64,000 nt of DNA from Eubacterium sp. AF22-9 (GCA_003458705.1 QRVH01000009.1:1-64000); one strand, 5' to 3'. Numbered from the stretch's first letter, positions 35,596 to 46,026 are shown. Translations and numbers: made by a program. Notes: generated by a model not told the origin, from the sequence alone.

Positions 35596-35940
35596 TCAGC
35601 TGCCCTTCCTTAATTCTGTGCCAAACCTAAGATAACCAGCGACATCAACGCCTCCTGTATGGGAATATGTGTCGTCAACTATGCATCTTACCAGTTCAAG
35701 TGCCTCATCCCTGCCCTTCGCAAGTCCTACAACATACACTTTATCTCTGTATGATTTATTCTTAAAATGCGGCTGTTTCAGCATATTAGCTGAATAAACA
35801 TCAAGAATATTATCAGGATTGACAGAAATTGCAACAATATAAGTATCTATGGTAAATCTGTTCTTTCTGATAAGACCAAATGTTTTGTATTTTGCTTTTC
35901 TTGCGTTATCCCCAAGATAAAGATACCTATACCACTTCAA
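35596..35940 (-). CDS. Conserved hypothetical protein, 114 residues
   Basis: Starts at a TTG (35940) after GGGGGAT, reading MKWYRYLYLGDNARKAKYKT. The protein mixes short beta and helix, with YRDKVYVVGLAKGRDEALEL and a conserved-looking SHTGGVDVAGYLRFG. There is no signal or membrane segment. Not recognised. It lies between the DUF2953 gene and the large unknown gene on the same strand. Confidence 0.6.
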   Translation of the reverse strand: MKWYRYLYLGDNARKAKYKTFGLIRKNRFTIDTYIVAISVNPDNILDVYSANMLKQPHFKNKSYRDKVYVVGLAKGRDEALELVRCIVDDTYSHTGGVDVAGYLRFGTELRKGS

Positions 35941-35989
35941 CTTAATATCCCCCGAAACTTATATTTCATTATGCATCAACATATCCAGA

Positions 35990-37378
35990 TTAATTATCAC
36001 TTATCATAGCCTTGATAATCTCAACAACTGCCTTCTGCTCTGCTTCATCATTGCACTGCATAAGCGAATTATTAATATATGACTGTATCTCTTCCGTATT
36101 GTTAAAGAATACCGGAAGACTTGAAAGCACTGATGCCATAACAGCTCTCTTAACCATTACATTCATATTCTTAAAGCTGTCATCAAGTTCCATAATAAGC
36201 TTCTCTGCTGTCTTATCAGCATAAGAATCATCCGGTATCTCTGCAAATACCTCTGATTCAAGCTTAACAAAATCACTACCTGACTGTAACTTAAGTGTTT
36301 TAGACAAAGCATTATATGCAGATAAAAGTTCATATTCCTTAAGCTCATCCACAAAGTTGGCAAGACTGTATTCTATTGCATAATCACCAGATGATACTGC
36401 CTCAAGAATTCTTTCCTGTTTTCCTTCAAATGCAGCAAAATCTTCTGAAATATCTTCAAATCTTTCACCTGTAATATAAGCATTTCTCGTCTTACTTAAA
36501 ACATTCTTGGCATTCTCTATCTCTTCTATTCTGTCAAGTGTATTTCTTCTGGTAAGAACTATGGTGAGCGCATCATTAACAACCTGTGTAAGAAGCACAT
36601 ATACATCAGCATAATCTGTCATCTTCTCAGTTGCAATATCAAGTGCGCCCTTTAGTCTTACATATTCGTCTTTATCAATATTTTTGTAGTCAGCCCCTGC
36701 AAGTGTGTTATATATATCATAGACATCAGGAAATTTATCAAATCCCGCCTCACCTGAGAGCATGGCACTAGTACTTAAAGTGTAATAGAAATCATCTATC
36801 GAATCCTTTCCTGCACCATGATACAGAGTAAATGCATCCCTGATATGTTCAAAGAATCTGTCCTTTAACATTCTTACAGGAAGCTGTCCTACTATCTCTG
36901 AAATCTTGCCATTAATAACAACATTATCCTTATCAGACAATATATAATGCATAATCTCATTAGTCATATAGGTATTATAGTAGTCGTAATCCAATTCACC
37001 ATCGTTAAATCTGTACTCAACTCTGTTAAGTACATGCTCATATATTCTTAATCTGTCTACATAAGCTGTTATAACTTCCATAATCTCAATAATCTGCTCA
37101 CGGAATGAATTAAATTCGTTGAATGCTTCATAGTCATCACATTCATCATTCTCCACGAAACGCTCCACAAGCTCATTAAGTCTGTTAATCATGTTAAGAA
37201 GGTCTTTATCATTCTGTAAATCTCTTGCAATATCAAGTACAGTATAATAATTCATGGACATTTTGATAAATCCAAGTCCATTATACATGGAACACATTCC
37301 ATTACCATACTTTAAAAGATTATCTGAAAGATTCTTTCCCTTTGTAATTTCGCCTGCTATATAACCTAAATTCTTCAA
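35990..37378 (-). CDS. Unknown helical protein, 462 residues
   Basis: Starts at a TTG (37378) after GAGG, 15 bases from the lysA stop, and reads MKNLGYIAGEITKGKNLSDN. The chain is acidic and predicted almost entirely helical, with heptad-like stretches (for example RVEYRFNDGELDYDYYNTYM, ALSKTLKLQSGSDF). No membrane segments, no cysteine motifs and no nucleotide-binding loop are visible. I do not recognise it. Confidence 0.6.
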   Translation of the reverse strand: MKNLGYIAGEITKGKNLSDNLLKYGNGMCSMYNGLGFIKMSMNYYTVLDIARDLQNDKDLLNMINRLNELVERFVENDECDDYEAFNEFNSFREQIIEIMEVITAYVDRLRIYEHVLNRVEYRFNDGELDYDYYNTYMTNEIMHYILSDKDNVVINGKISEIVGQLPVRMLKDRFFEHIRDAFTLYHGAGKDSIDDFYYTLSTSAMLSGEAGFDKFPDVYDIYNTLAGADYKNIDKDEYVRLKGALDIATEKMTDYADVYVLLTQVVNDALTIVLTRRNTLDRIEEIENAKNVLSKTRNAYITGERFEDISEDFAAFEGKQERILEAVSSGDYAIEYSLANFVDELKEYELLSAYNALSKTLKLQSGSDFVKLESEVFAEIPDDSYADKTAEKLIMELDDSFKNMNVMVKRAVMASVLSSLPVFFNNTEEIQSYINNSLMQCNDEAEQKAVVEIIKAMISDN

Positions 37379-37393
37379 TGTATCAAACCTCGT

Positions 37394-38674
37394 TTATTTT
37401 AAATTCAACTTATCCAACGCATCACAGAAATCAAATGTAGCATAGTAATCCTTGATTGTCTCTGCTCGTCTGATCATCTGGACACTGCCATCTTCCTTAA
37501 GAAGAAGTTCTGCTGATCTTAACTTTCCATTATACTGGTATCCCATAGAGAAACCGTGTGCTCCTGTATCATGGATAATAAGATAATCACCCATATCAAT
37601 CTTAGGAAGCATTCTGTCAATTGCGAACTTATCACTGTTCTCACATAAAGAACCTGTAACATCATACTTATGGTCGCAAGGTGCATCTTCCTTACCCGCA
37701 ACAGTAATATGATGATATGCACCATAGATCGCCGGACGCATAAGGTTAGATGCACATGCATCAACTCCGATGTATTCCTTATAGATATGCTTCTCATGAA
37801 TTGCCTTAGTTACAAGACAGCCATATGGAGCAAGCATAAATCTTCCAAGCTCTGTATAAATTGCAACATCACCCATTCCAGCCGCACCAAGAACCTCATC
37901 ATATACCTTATGTACTCCTTCACCGATAACTGCAATATCGTTAGGCTCCTGTTCTGGCTTGTAGGCAACACCAACTCCGCCTGAAAGGTTTACAAATTTA
38001 ATATCTGCTCCAGTCTTGTCTCTTAACTCAACTGCAAGCTCAAATAAAATCTTGGCAAGTGTCGGATAATATTCATTAGATACTGTATTACTTGCAAGGA
38101 ATGAATGGATACCAAAATGCTTAACCCCCTTGCTCTTTAATATCTTAAATGCTTCAATAATCTGGTCATGTGTCATACCATACTTGGCATCACCAGGATT
38201 ATCCATAATAGATGTTCCAAGCTGGAAATATCCGCCCGGATTGTAACGGCAGCTCATTGTTTCAGGAAACTTACCGTCTAATATCTTATCAAGAAACTCA
38301 ATATGAGTAATATCATCAAGATTAATAGTAGCACCTATCTCATTAGCATATGCATACTCTTCCGCAGGAGTATCATTAGATGAGAACATAATCTCTTCCG
38401 GCTTATAATCAAGAGCGTAACCCATCATAAGCTCTGCCATAGATGCACAGTCAACACCGCAGCCATAATCCTTTAATATCTTTAAAATATATGGATTAGG
38501 AGTAGCCTTAACAGCAAAATACTCTCTATAACCTTTATTCCATGAGAATGCTTCCTTTAATCTCTTAGCGTTCTCTCTGATTCCCTTCTCATCATAGAGA
38601 TGATAAGGAGTCGGATATGTCTTGTCGATTTCCTTAAGCTGTTCAAGTGTAACAAATGTCTTTTTCTTACTCAT
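37394..38674 (-). CDS. lysA: Diaminopimelate decarboxylase
   Basis: Decarboxylates meso-diaminopimelate to lysine. The 426 residues form a fold III PLP enzyme: YFAVKATPNPYILKIL with the PLP lysine (about 49-64), GVDCAS, the HSFLASN segment, the LSGGVG phosphate loop and the C-terminal HDTGAHGFSMGYQYNG. Size and the NSDKFAIDRMLP stretch agree with DapDC rather than arginine or carboxynorspermidine decarboxylase, though the last cannot be fully excluded. The start follows GAGGAAG. Confidence 0.85.
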   Translation of the reverse strand: MSKKKTFVTLEQLKEIDKTYPTPYHLYDEKGIRENAKRLKEAFSWNKGYREYFAVKATPNPYILKILKDYGCGVDCASMAELMMGYALDYKPEEIMFSSNDTPAEEYAYANEIGATINLDDITHIEFLDKILDGKFPETMSCRYNPGGYFQLGTSIMDNPGDAKYGMTHDQIIEAFKILKSKGVKHFGIHSFLASNTVSNEYYPTLAKILFELAVELRDKTGADIKFVNLSGGVGVAYKPEQEPNDIAVIGEGVHKVYDEVLGAAGMGDVAIYTELGRFMLAPYGCLVTKAIHEKHIYKEYIGVDACASNLMRPAIYGAYHHITVAGKEDAPCDHKYDVTGSLCENSDKFAIDRMLPKIDMGDYLIIHDTGAHGFSMGYQYNGKLRSAELLLKEDGSVQMIRRAETIKDYYATFDFCDALDKLNLK

Positions 38675-38762
38675 TATCTTCCTCGTTTCTGTGCTGAATT
38701 TCTAAAAATCTTTCGCAAGCCCACGCACACAGCACCAACGCATAGTCAGGCCACTGTAAGAA

Positions 38763-38791
38763 ATCCTATATTATGCAGAAATATTTGTCAA
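38763..38791 (-). promoter_or_regulatory. Sigma-A promoter of lysA
   Basis: Minus-strand TTGACA (38791-38786), a 17-base spacer and TAGGAT (38768-38763). The leader of under 90 bases is too short for a lysine riboswitch. Confidence 0.6.
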
Positions 38792-38817
38792 GTTTTTAGT
38801 CGGATACGACTATAAAA

Positions 38818-38846
38818 AATAAGAAGCCCACATAAGGCTTCTTATT
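38818..38846 (-). terminator. Terminator of the LRR protein gene
   Basis: An 11-bp stem AATAAGAAGCC/GGCTTCTTATT followed by a T run on the minus strand, 20 bases after the stop. Confidence 0.9.
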
Positions 38847-38865
38847 AATCCAGTACCTGAACTGA

Positions 38866-39183
38866 TTATAAATTAATACATCCTTTAAATGCATCAGGTG
38901 CAACTTTTACATTACTACCATAATCTGCTTCTTTAAGACTTGTACAATTAATAAACGCTTCGCTTTCAATTGACTTAAGAGACTCTGGAAACTCCACCTT
39001 CTCAAGTCGTCTGCAATTTTCAAAAGCATTGAATCCTATTGTCTCAACTCCATCTGGAAAAGCAACTTCCACAATATCATCCCTGTTAGAGAATAAACCT
39101 TCTGTTATTCTTGTAAAATCAGACTGGTCAATCTCTTTAAATGTTCTGTTATACAATGTCACTTTAATTCTGTTACTGTTCAT
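38866..39183 (-). CDS. Short leucine-rich repeat (BspA/LRR_5-type) protein
   Basis: A 105-residue protein with about two and a half LRR_5 units: VAFPDGVETIGFNAFENCRR, LEKVEFPESLKSIESEAFIN and a final SNVKVAPDAFKGC. There is no signal peptide. LRR_5 proteins serve in binding; this small cytosolic one has no known partner. The start follows AGAGGGG. Confidence 0.8.
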   Translation of the reverse strand: MNSNRIKVTLYNRTFKEIDQSDFTRITEGLFSNRDDIVEVAFPDGVETIGFNAFENCRRLEKVEFPESLKSIESEAFINCTSLKEADYGSNVKVAPDAFKGCINL

Positions 39184-39213
39184 AATTTTCCCCTCTTTCC
39201 TTGTTAGTTAAGA

Positions 39214-40149
39214 CTACAAATCCAAAAGCTTAAGAACAAGCGGGCTTATCACAGACGCCTGTGCCTGATATATGGACTGTGGATCATTCTTATACACAGA
39301 ATCATATGACGCATTATTGAGAAAATTCACATTAGCTGTCATAGCATCATATGACAGTTCTTTACCTGAATATATATAACCGGTGCTATTTTCTGCCATA
39401 TCATTATCAGGTAATTTCCGTCCCACGTCCATATTCTTAATTACATCCGAATCATTGTCTGTAACTACATTATACAATCCTACTGATAATCTGTCATCAT
39501 TATTAGTAGAAATTGTCCCAATTAATTTACCAGCCTCAGCTGATGTACCCAATGTACTTTTCTTAATTTCAATATCAGGTGCAATGACATTCTGTGCAAC
39601 ACTAAAATCTGTTGTGGATGCACCATCTATTGTCTTTGAATCCCCTGCCAGAGATCCACCTAATATATCATTAATTTTATTTATGTAATTAACAGTTTCA
39701 TCATATGGAGGCACTCCTCCGTATTTCTGTACAGAACCGCTTCCTGCATTATAAGCAGCAAGTGCAAGAGTTGCATTACCATTATAATTATCCAGAAGTT
39801 CTGATAACAGCTGTGCCCCTGCATATATATTCTGTTTTGCATCAAACGGATCAGTAACCCCATAGCTTTCTGATGTAAATGGCATAAGCTGCATAATCCC
39901 CTGCGCGCCACATCCTGATACAGCATCCGGGTCAAATCCTGATTCAGCCTTTGCAACAGCTTTAAGAAAATTCTCATTAATTCCAAACTCTTTTGCTGCC
40001 CCTGCAAATATGCTTTCAAGCGAATCATCAACGGCTATGTCATTATATATTTTATCGAAATCAGTTCCCGATGTGGCATTAACGCTGTTTCCTGTACTGA
40101 CAAGATATGCGCTGCCATCTATCGGACTAATATTGTTAACTGTACTCAT
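39214..40149 (-). CDS. Lytic transglycosylase (SLT domain) without signal peptide
   Basis: A 311-residue protein. The SLT domain occupies about 50-160: FLKAVAKAESGFDPDAVSGC with the catalytic glutamate, GIMQLMPFTSESYGV, and LALAAYNAGSGSVQKYGGVPP. The N-terminal 45 residues are polar and the C-terminal half is low in predicted structure, ending YQAQASVISPLVLKLLDL. The lack of a signal peptide and the terminal parts resemble flagellum-associated transglycosylases exported by the flagellar apparatus. The product cleaves glycan strands. Confidence 0.85.
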   Translation of the reverse strand: MSTVNNISPIDGSAYLVSTGNSVNATSGTDFDKIYNDIAVDDSLESIFAGAAKEFGINENFLKAVAKAESGFDPDAVSGCGAQGIMQLMPFTSESYGVTDPFDAKQNIYAGAQLLSELLDNYNGNATLALAAYNAGSGSVQKYGGVPPYDETVNYINKINDILGGSLAGDSKTIDGASTTDFSVAQNVIAPDIEIKKSTLGTSAEAGKLIGTISTNNDDRLSVGLYNVVTDNDSDVIKNMDVGRKLPDNDMAENSTGYIYSGKELSYDAMTANVNFLNNASYDSVYKNDPQSIYQAQASVISPLVLKLLDL

Positions 40150-40187
40150 TATATTTCCTTCTTAAAAATTAGTAATTCATCAGTAAA

Positions 40188-40216
40188 ATTATACATACTG
40201 TGTGACAGAATATCAA
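40188..40216 (-). promoter_or_regulatory. Sigma-A promoter of the lytic transglycosylase gene
   Basis: Minus-strand TTGATA (40216-40211), a 17-base spacer and TATAAT (40193-40188). The -35 overlaps the stop codon of the upstream PBP gene. Confidence 0.65.
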
Positions 40217-41706
40217 TAGCCAAAATAAGTATCAAATACAGCTTTAGCTACATACTGTGCACTTGAGACTCCTGAATATCCGCCTTCAAGAATAACACAT
40301 ACCGCTATCTGCGGATTATCATATGGTGCAAATCCTGTAAACCAGCTATGATATTTTTCTGAATCATCATACTGTGCCGAACCTGTCTTTCCTGCCGCTT
40401 CATACGAAGAATTCTTCATTGCATAACCGGTTCCTGAAGTAACAACTGCTCTCATGCATTCCGTAAGATATTCAGCCTCTTCTGCTGACATTACTGTATC
40501 TATTGCTGAAGGCTGGTTCTTTACAACAACTCTTCCCTCACTGTCACTGATGTTATCGACCATATAAGGTGTCATCATAACCCCGTCATTGGCAACACTT
40601 GCTGCAATCATAAGATTATGAAGAGGTGACATCATTGTTTTTCCCTGTCCTATGCCTGTTTCCTGCATTTCACTGACTGACGAATCTTTAGTCACTGACA
40701 TTGTACTCTTTGAGTACTCGAATCCAACAGGAAGATTAGAATTAAACAGGAAAGTATTACACAGATTAATAAATGAGGTTTTATTAAGCCCTGCTCCAAT
40801 CGTAGAAAACGCTGAATTGCAGGAATTAGCAAATGCTTTCCTTAAATCCTCATATCCATGTGCCGTATGGTCAAAACATGCAATAGTTGTTCCACCTGAT
40901 ATATATGCCTGTCCATCACAGTTATATGAATAATTATAATAATCATTCTGATTCTGCCTTATATATGCAAGAGCTGTAATTATCTTGAATGTTGAACCCG
41001 GAGGATACAATCCCTGTGTAGCCCTGTTTAAAAGTACCGAATCAGAGCTGTCATAAGTAAGCCATTCATCATAATCGGTATTTACTGCATTTGCATCAAA
41101 TGTTGGATTAGATACCATTGCAAGAATCTTACCCGTAGATGGTTCAATTGCTATAACTGCGCCTTTATTATTACCAAGTGCCTTATATGCTGCCTGAGTA
41201 AGCTCTAAATCAAGTGTTGTTGTGACATTATGTCCCTTTGCCTTACCTCCTGATATATCATTTCCAATCTGGTCAAGCACATTGTCAGTCTCCTTAAGAA
41301 GATAGAAATTCTGTGACTGTTCAAGTCCTGTTTTCATTCCGGTAAGAGAAGTGAATCCAACAGAATGACAGAACAAATCATCAAATGGATAATATCTTTT
41401 TTCATTGCCATCTTCATCAAGCAGCGTTGTCGCAAGTACAGTTCCATCATCTGACAGAATATCTCCTCTTATAACCTTTGCTTCCTGACTGTCAACTCTT
41501 TTATTATATGGATTATTAACAACCTTGCCGGCATCCTTTATATTGAATACGCACAGATAAACAATTGTAGCCATAAAAAGTCCTACAAAAAAGAATGCTA
41601 TTATATTAGTTTCCTTATTTCTTAAATCCTTCTTTTCATTATCTACTATATCGTTCTGTGCCTTTTTGTTTTTTCTTTGTCTGACCTGCTTTTTGTTTTC
41701 TGCCAT
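40213..41706 (-). CDS. Penicillin-binding protein 2-type transpeptidase
   Basis: A 497-residue cell-wall transpeptidase with a cytoplasmic basic tail, one membrane helix (about 35-55), a short dimerisation domain and the catalytic domain. Active-site motifs are PPGSTFKIITALA (SxxK), NSCNSAF (SxN) and KTGSAQ (KTG). The start at 41706 (MAENKKQVRQ) is chosen from the AAGGTGA spacing; a start six codons upstream is possible. It overlaps the FtsW/RodA-like gene by 68 bases, so the two are coupled partners in septal or elongation synthesis. Confidence 0.9.
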   Translation of the reverse strand: MAENKKQVRQRKNKKAQNDIVDNEKKDLRNKETNIIAFFFVGLFMATIVYLCVFNIKDAGKVVNNPYNKRVDSQEAKVIRGDILSDDGTVLATTLLDEDGNEKRYYPFDDLFCHSVGFTSLTGMKTGLEQSQNFYLLKETDNVLDQIGNDISGGKAKGHNVTTTLDLELTQAAYKALGNNKGAVIAIEPSTGKILAMVSNPTFDANAVNTDYDEWLTYDSSDSVLLNRATQGLYPPGSTFKIITALAYIRQNQNDYYNYSYNCDGQAYISGGTTIACFDHTAHGYEDLRKAFANSCNSAFSTIGAGLNKTSFINLCNTFLFNSNLPVGFEYSKSTMSVTKDSSVSEMQETGIGQGKTMMSPLHNLMIAASVANDGVMMTPYMVDNISDSEGRVVVKNQPSAIDTVMSAEEAEYLTECMRAVVTSGTGYAMKNSSYEAAGKTGSAQYDDSEKYHSWFTGFAPYDNPQIAVCVILEGGYSGVSSAQYVAKAVFDTYFGY

Positions 41707-43015
41707 CTTTCCTGTCACCTTCATCCTGTCTCATAGTATACATTCCATTAATTAATGCAAACATTATCAGTGAGCTTAATATTGAGCTTCCTCCGTAACT
41801 TACAAAAGGAAGTGTAACGCCTGTCATTGGTATGAACTTAATCGCACCTCCGACAGTTAAGAACACCTGAACCCCATATGTAACACCAAGTCCTACTGCC
41901 ACAAGACGATAAAAAAGAGTCTTACATCTTGAAGCTATATTCATCATAAGAATAAGATTATTAAGACACACCAGAAATAGGGCTATCGAAAATATAAGTC
42001 CAAATTCTTCAGATATAGCAGAAAACATAAAATCTTTCTCTGCCACAGGTATCTTATCAGGCATACCCTGACACAGTCCATAACCAAACCATGACCCCAT
42101 TCCTATTGCAAAAAGAGACTGACATATCTGATATCCGCTTGTATCAATATATTCCCACGGATTACGCCATACAATAACTCTCGCTCTCACATGTGCAAAA
42201 AGCTTATATGCAATAACAGATGCACCTGCTCCGGCAATCAGTCCTGCCCCGGCATAGGCCAGTTTTCTTGTTGCTATATAAAGCATTGCAATATACACCA
42301 CAAAGAATATAAGTGCAGCACCAAGGTCAGTTGAAAGCACAAGAATAATAACATGAAGTGCTGCAAACGCTGTAACAATACATGTCTGTTTAAATGTCGT
42401 TGACTTATTAAACATCGAAGCAACAAACATAACATACAAAATCTTAACAAACTCTGCCGGCTGTACAGAAAACGCGCCAATACTTAAAGTAAGATTTGCA
42501 CCATATACCTTGCTTCCTAACAAAACAGCACATAAAAGCACAAGCCCTGTGATACAATATATCCATCCAAAATTTCTAAAGCTTTTAACTGTCTTTAAAA
42601 GCCATGGAACCATAAACATTATTACCGTTCCAAGCACAGCAATTACGAACTGTTTTACACATTTGTCAAAATTAAGCCTTGCAATCATGATAAAGCCTAC
42701 CGCCATGAGCATGCACATATTATTGACAAGAAGCCTTGAAGCCTTTGGATACAATATATAATAAAATGCTATGAATATTATAAGATATATAAGCTGCACA
42801 AAATAAAAACCTATATACTTCACATCCTGCTTCATTATATACAATACATAATATCCAAGAAAATGTATCGCAAATATTATAATATACTGCTGGACATATA
42901 TTCCTTTTCTCTTTTCTTCCTTATGGATTATTGCTCCTCTGTAAGCAGAAAGAACATAAAACGCCATCAGAAACGCAAATATGTATTTTGTAAGTTCAAT
43001 AAAAACTGACTGCAT
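41639..43015 (-). CDS. FtsW/RodA/SpoVE-family peptidoglycan polymerase
   Basis: A 458-residue SEDS glycosyltransferase with about ten membrane helices. The conserved segments are FSVQPAEFVKILYVMFV, STDLGAALIFF, the arginine-rich loop RARVIVWRNPWEY, and IPVAEKDFMFSAISEEFG and MTGVTLPFVSYGGSS near the C-terminus. Pairing with the overlapping PBP gene fits a polymerase-transpeptidase pair. Whether it serves division, elongation or spore cortex cannot be decided. Confidence 0.9.
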   Translation of the reverse strand: MQSVFIELTKYIFAFLMAFYVLSAYRGAIIHKEEKRKGIYVQQYIIIFAIHFLGYYVLYIMKQDVKYIGFYFVQLIYLIIFIAFYYILYPKASRLLVNNMCMLMAVGFIMIARLNFDKCVKQFVIAVLGTVIMFMVPWLLKTVKSFRNFGWIYCITGLVLLCAVLLGSKVYGANLTLSIGAFSVQPAEFVKILYVMFVASMFNKSTTFKQTCIVTAFAALHVIILVLSTDLGAALIFFVVYIAMLYIATRKLAYAGAGLIAGAGASVIAYKLFAHVRARVIVWRNPWEYIDTSGYQICQSLFAIGMGSWFGYGLCQGMPDKIPVAEKDFMFSAISEEFGLIFSIALFLVCLNNLILMMNIASRCKTLFYRLVAVGLGVTYGVQVFLTVGGAIKFIPMTGVTLPFVSYGGSSILSSLIMFALINGMYTMRQDEGDRKDGRKQKAGQTKKKQKGTERYSR

Positions 43016-43045
43016 AGCAATCTCCTTTATTCAAGTCACTTAATC

Positions 43046-45437
43046 TTAGTCGATTGCCTGATGAAAATGCCCTGTAGTACCACCACACACTCCATCAGTC
43101 ATAACTAATTGTATATCATCTGCTGCTCTTTCGTCAAATTCATAACGAATCACACAATTCATGGATTCTTCGGGATTTTCTTTTGTAAGATTGAGTTTTT
43201 CTCCATTCATTACAGAATAGCAGAATTCACACATGCTTTCCACTGTATAACTGCTGCCCTTTGGTCCAGTAATATTAATGCTGCCCCAGCTTCCGTCACA
43301 TCTTCCGTAAGTTCTTCTCACACACTGTTCAGATACCATAAGAGGCACATTCCCATATACAACAAGTTCCGTGTCACTTCCAATTACAGGCTTCATCTCC
43401 TTATCTGTAAGTTCAAGTGGCAGTGTCATTCTGTCAAGAATAACCCCGGCATTACTGCACAGCCTTCTTAATTCATCTTTTGCAAATGTATTAAAAATAT
43501 ATATGCTGCTGTCTGTAATAATATGCACCTTGTCAGATAATTTCTTCCAGTTGTCACTTCCAAGAAAACCAATCTGTTCAATATTACGGCATACAAACCT
43601 GTCTATGCCACAGTCAGAAGCCTTCTCACACAAGCACTTAAACTTATCATATTTCTCTGCCTTAAGAATATGTGGAAGGAACATATATACATATATTCCA
43701 TGTGACTGACAGTGCTTTACAGCCTCTTTTAATGAATTCTCATCATTCATATAAAACATCTTATAATCAAGATAAATGCTTTCAACACCTGAAACAGATG
43801 CTGCTTCCTTTACCTGCGCTATATCATGAAGGTATGCAGCTTTTCTTACCTGATAATTATTATCATCAGCTTCTTTCTTGTCGTCAGTCTCTGCACATTC
43901 AGGCTTATTATAAATCCTTACAAAACTGTGCTTTAAATGTGTTTCAAGCTGTTCAAGTACATTTCTTCTTAATTCCTTAATCCAGCCGACAGGCACAAAC
44001 ATACCATCATCAAGTTGCACTTCTGCATCTTCCACCACAAAACATGTATCACCGGTTTTTTAAGATTCTTAACAAGCTCCTCCTCTGAGGCCGGACAATT
44101 CTGTGCTTCGGTAACTATCTCTCCTGTACATGTCTTTTCAATTCCATCATACATTACTGTAAGTGAAATATTTTCATTCTTTCTTACAATAAGCTTCATA
44201 TCTACATGAAGCTTAGGTGTTGTTCCGACATAATTATCTGCTACATATGCCTTAATCTTAGCATTATTCATTCTGTTGACAATTCTTCCCTCATACAGCA
44301 GGTATTTCTTAGGAAGATTGACAACGAAGGTCTGTCCTGCTGCCACATCAGCACCGCTCTCAAAGGAATGTTCCTTATCAATCTCAAAGACATCACCTCT
44401 GTTTACATTCTTTAATGCTTTAAATGTAATTCTTCCTGCCTTGTTAGATACTACCTTAAGGCACTCCGTTCCCATATGGTTAGGACGCCCAAGTGACATC
44501 ATCTTCTTTCCCTTGACGCTGTCATAATAGCCTGTAGTAAATGCACCTCTGTTATATATATCTGAAAGGTCATCAATATCCTGCTTATCTACCTTGAAGC
44601 CTTTTCGTCCCCTCTCAAGATACATATCAACATATTTACGGTAAATATGCGTTACCATAGCAGCATATGTGACATTCTTCATACGACCTCAATTTTCAGA
44701 GAATACACTCCGCTTTCTATAACATCAGGAAGTATCTGTAATGCACACATATCCTTAGGACTTAATGCGTAACTGTTGTTTCTGTTATTAATCTTTTCGC
44801 CGTTATCATACACATCATAAGGCATCCTGCACGGCTGGGCACACCTTCCCCTGTTGCCGCTTCTTCCTCCGTTAAAGCTTGAAAGCAGGCATTGTCCCGA
44901 ATAACAGTAACATAATGCTCCATGCACAAAGCTTTCTATCTCCACATCTAATCTCTCATGAAGCTGCTTTATTTCCTGCAGATTCATCTCTCTTGAAGTG
45001 ACTATTCTTGTTGCACCAAGTTCCTTTAAAAGCCTGCTGCCATACACTCCGGTCTGTGTCATCTGTGTGCTTGCATGTATATCCATATCAGGAAAATGTT
45101 TTCTTATAAGGTTAAACACACCCATATCCTGTACAATCACTGCATCAAGACCTGCCTCATAGAACGGTATAAGGTATTCTATAAGACTGTTCTCTATCTC
45201 TCTTGACTTTAGAAGAGTGTTAACTGTCAGGTAAACCTTTCTTCCGAATAAATGTGCATATTCAATAGCACAGATAAGCTCTTCATCATTAAAATTATTG
45301 GCAAATGCCCTTGCTCCAAACATATTGCCTCCAAGATATATGGCATCTGCCCCTGCCGCAACAACAGCCTTCATAATATCAAGTGAACCTGCTGGTGCTA
45401 AAACCTCCACCTGTGTTTTTCTCTTATCAACATTCAT
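43046..45437 (-). pseudogene. U32-family peptidase with collagenase-like domain, two frameshifts
   Basis: Three consecutive frames together encode one protein of about 797 residues. The first (from 45437) starts VEVLAPAGSLDIMKAVVAAG and carries the U32 signature ESFVHGALCYCYSGQCLLSS. Frame two begins MKNVTYAAMVTHIYRKYVDM, and frame three covers the C-terminal DUF3656-type part. Near 44687 one G is missing (GAGGTCG for GAGGGTCG; repair reads SLKIEGRMKNV). In the T6 run at 44056-44061 one base is missing (repair reads LKKTGDTCFVVEDAEVQ). Relatives act in RNA modification (RlhA, TrhP). Confidence 0.85.
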
Positions 45438-45462
45438 AGTTGTAACCGCCTTTAAATTAAAT

Positions 45463-45490
45463 GGCTGCTGCAAATGCATTTGCAACAGCC
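45463..45490 (-). terminator. Hairpin after zapA
   Basis: GGCTG-C-TGCAAAT (from 45463) pairs with ATTTGCA-A-CAGCC (to 45490) with one mismatch. The following minus-strand sequence is T-rich but has no long run. Confidence 0.55.
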
Positions 45491-45522
45491 GTTATTATTA
45501 ATACCAGATAATCTTATGTAAA

Positions 45523-45930
45523 TCACTTCTTAGAGTCATTCAGTTCTGTCTCTAACTTGACAATATTCTTCTGATACTTGGTAATCTCACTCTTTAATTC
45601 CTTAATCTCTTTTGCTGAACTTTCTGCCTTAATCTGTGCTGCAATAAGCTCATGCTTAAGGTCGTATATTTCCTTATCCTTGTTCTCAATATCTAACGAA
45701 AGACTGTCTGCCATCTTCTTAGCCTTGAAGTAATCATCTGCAATATTAAGATACATCATATCAGTTCTGAGCTCTGCTGACATTCGTCTGTAACTCTCTT
45801 CTTTATTAAATTCAGTTATCTTGTTATTAATGTATGATGCAACTCTCTGAAGATACTCCTCGCTTTCATATCCACCAAGCTTGATTACCTTACCTCCAAG
45901 AATTACTTCTGCTGTATTCTTTGATGACAT
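45523..45930 (-). CDS. zapA: Cell division protein ZapA
   Basis: A 135-residue protein. The N-terminal ZapA globular domain reads EVILGGKVIKLGGYESEEYL and includes the helix ASYINNKITEF; a coiled coil covers about 70-130. ZapA bundles FtsZ. The start follows GGAGGGGAC, and it has its own promoter. Confidence 0.88.
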   Translation of the reverse strand: MSSKNTAEVILGGKVIKLGGYESEEYLQRVASYINNKITEFNKEESYRRMSAELRTDMMYLNIADDYFKAKKMADSLSLDIENKDKEIYDLKHELIAAQIKAESSAKEIKELKSEITKYQKNIVKLETELNDSKK

Positions 45931-45965
45931 AAGTCCCCTCCATATATGTAGAAATAAACATATTA

Positions 45966-45994
45966 AGTATATAATAAATACACTTACTATTCAA
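45966..45994 (-). promoter_or_regulatory. Sigma-A promoter of zapA
   Basis: Minus-strand TTGAAT (45994-45989), a 17-base spacer and TATACT (45971-45966). Confidence 0.7.
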
Positions 45995-46026
45995 CTCATA
46001 AAACACATTCTTTAGAATATTTTATG

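Noticed and set aside
38675..38762. Lysine riboswitch in front of lysA
   Set aside because: The leader is under 90 bases from the predicted start and no riboswitch core or terminator stem is visible.
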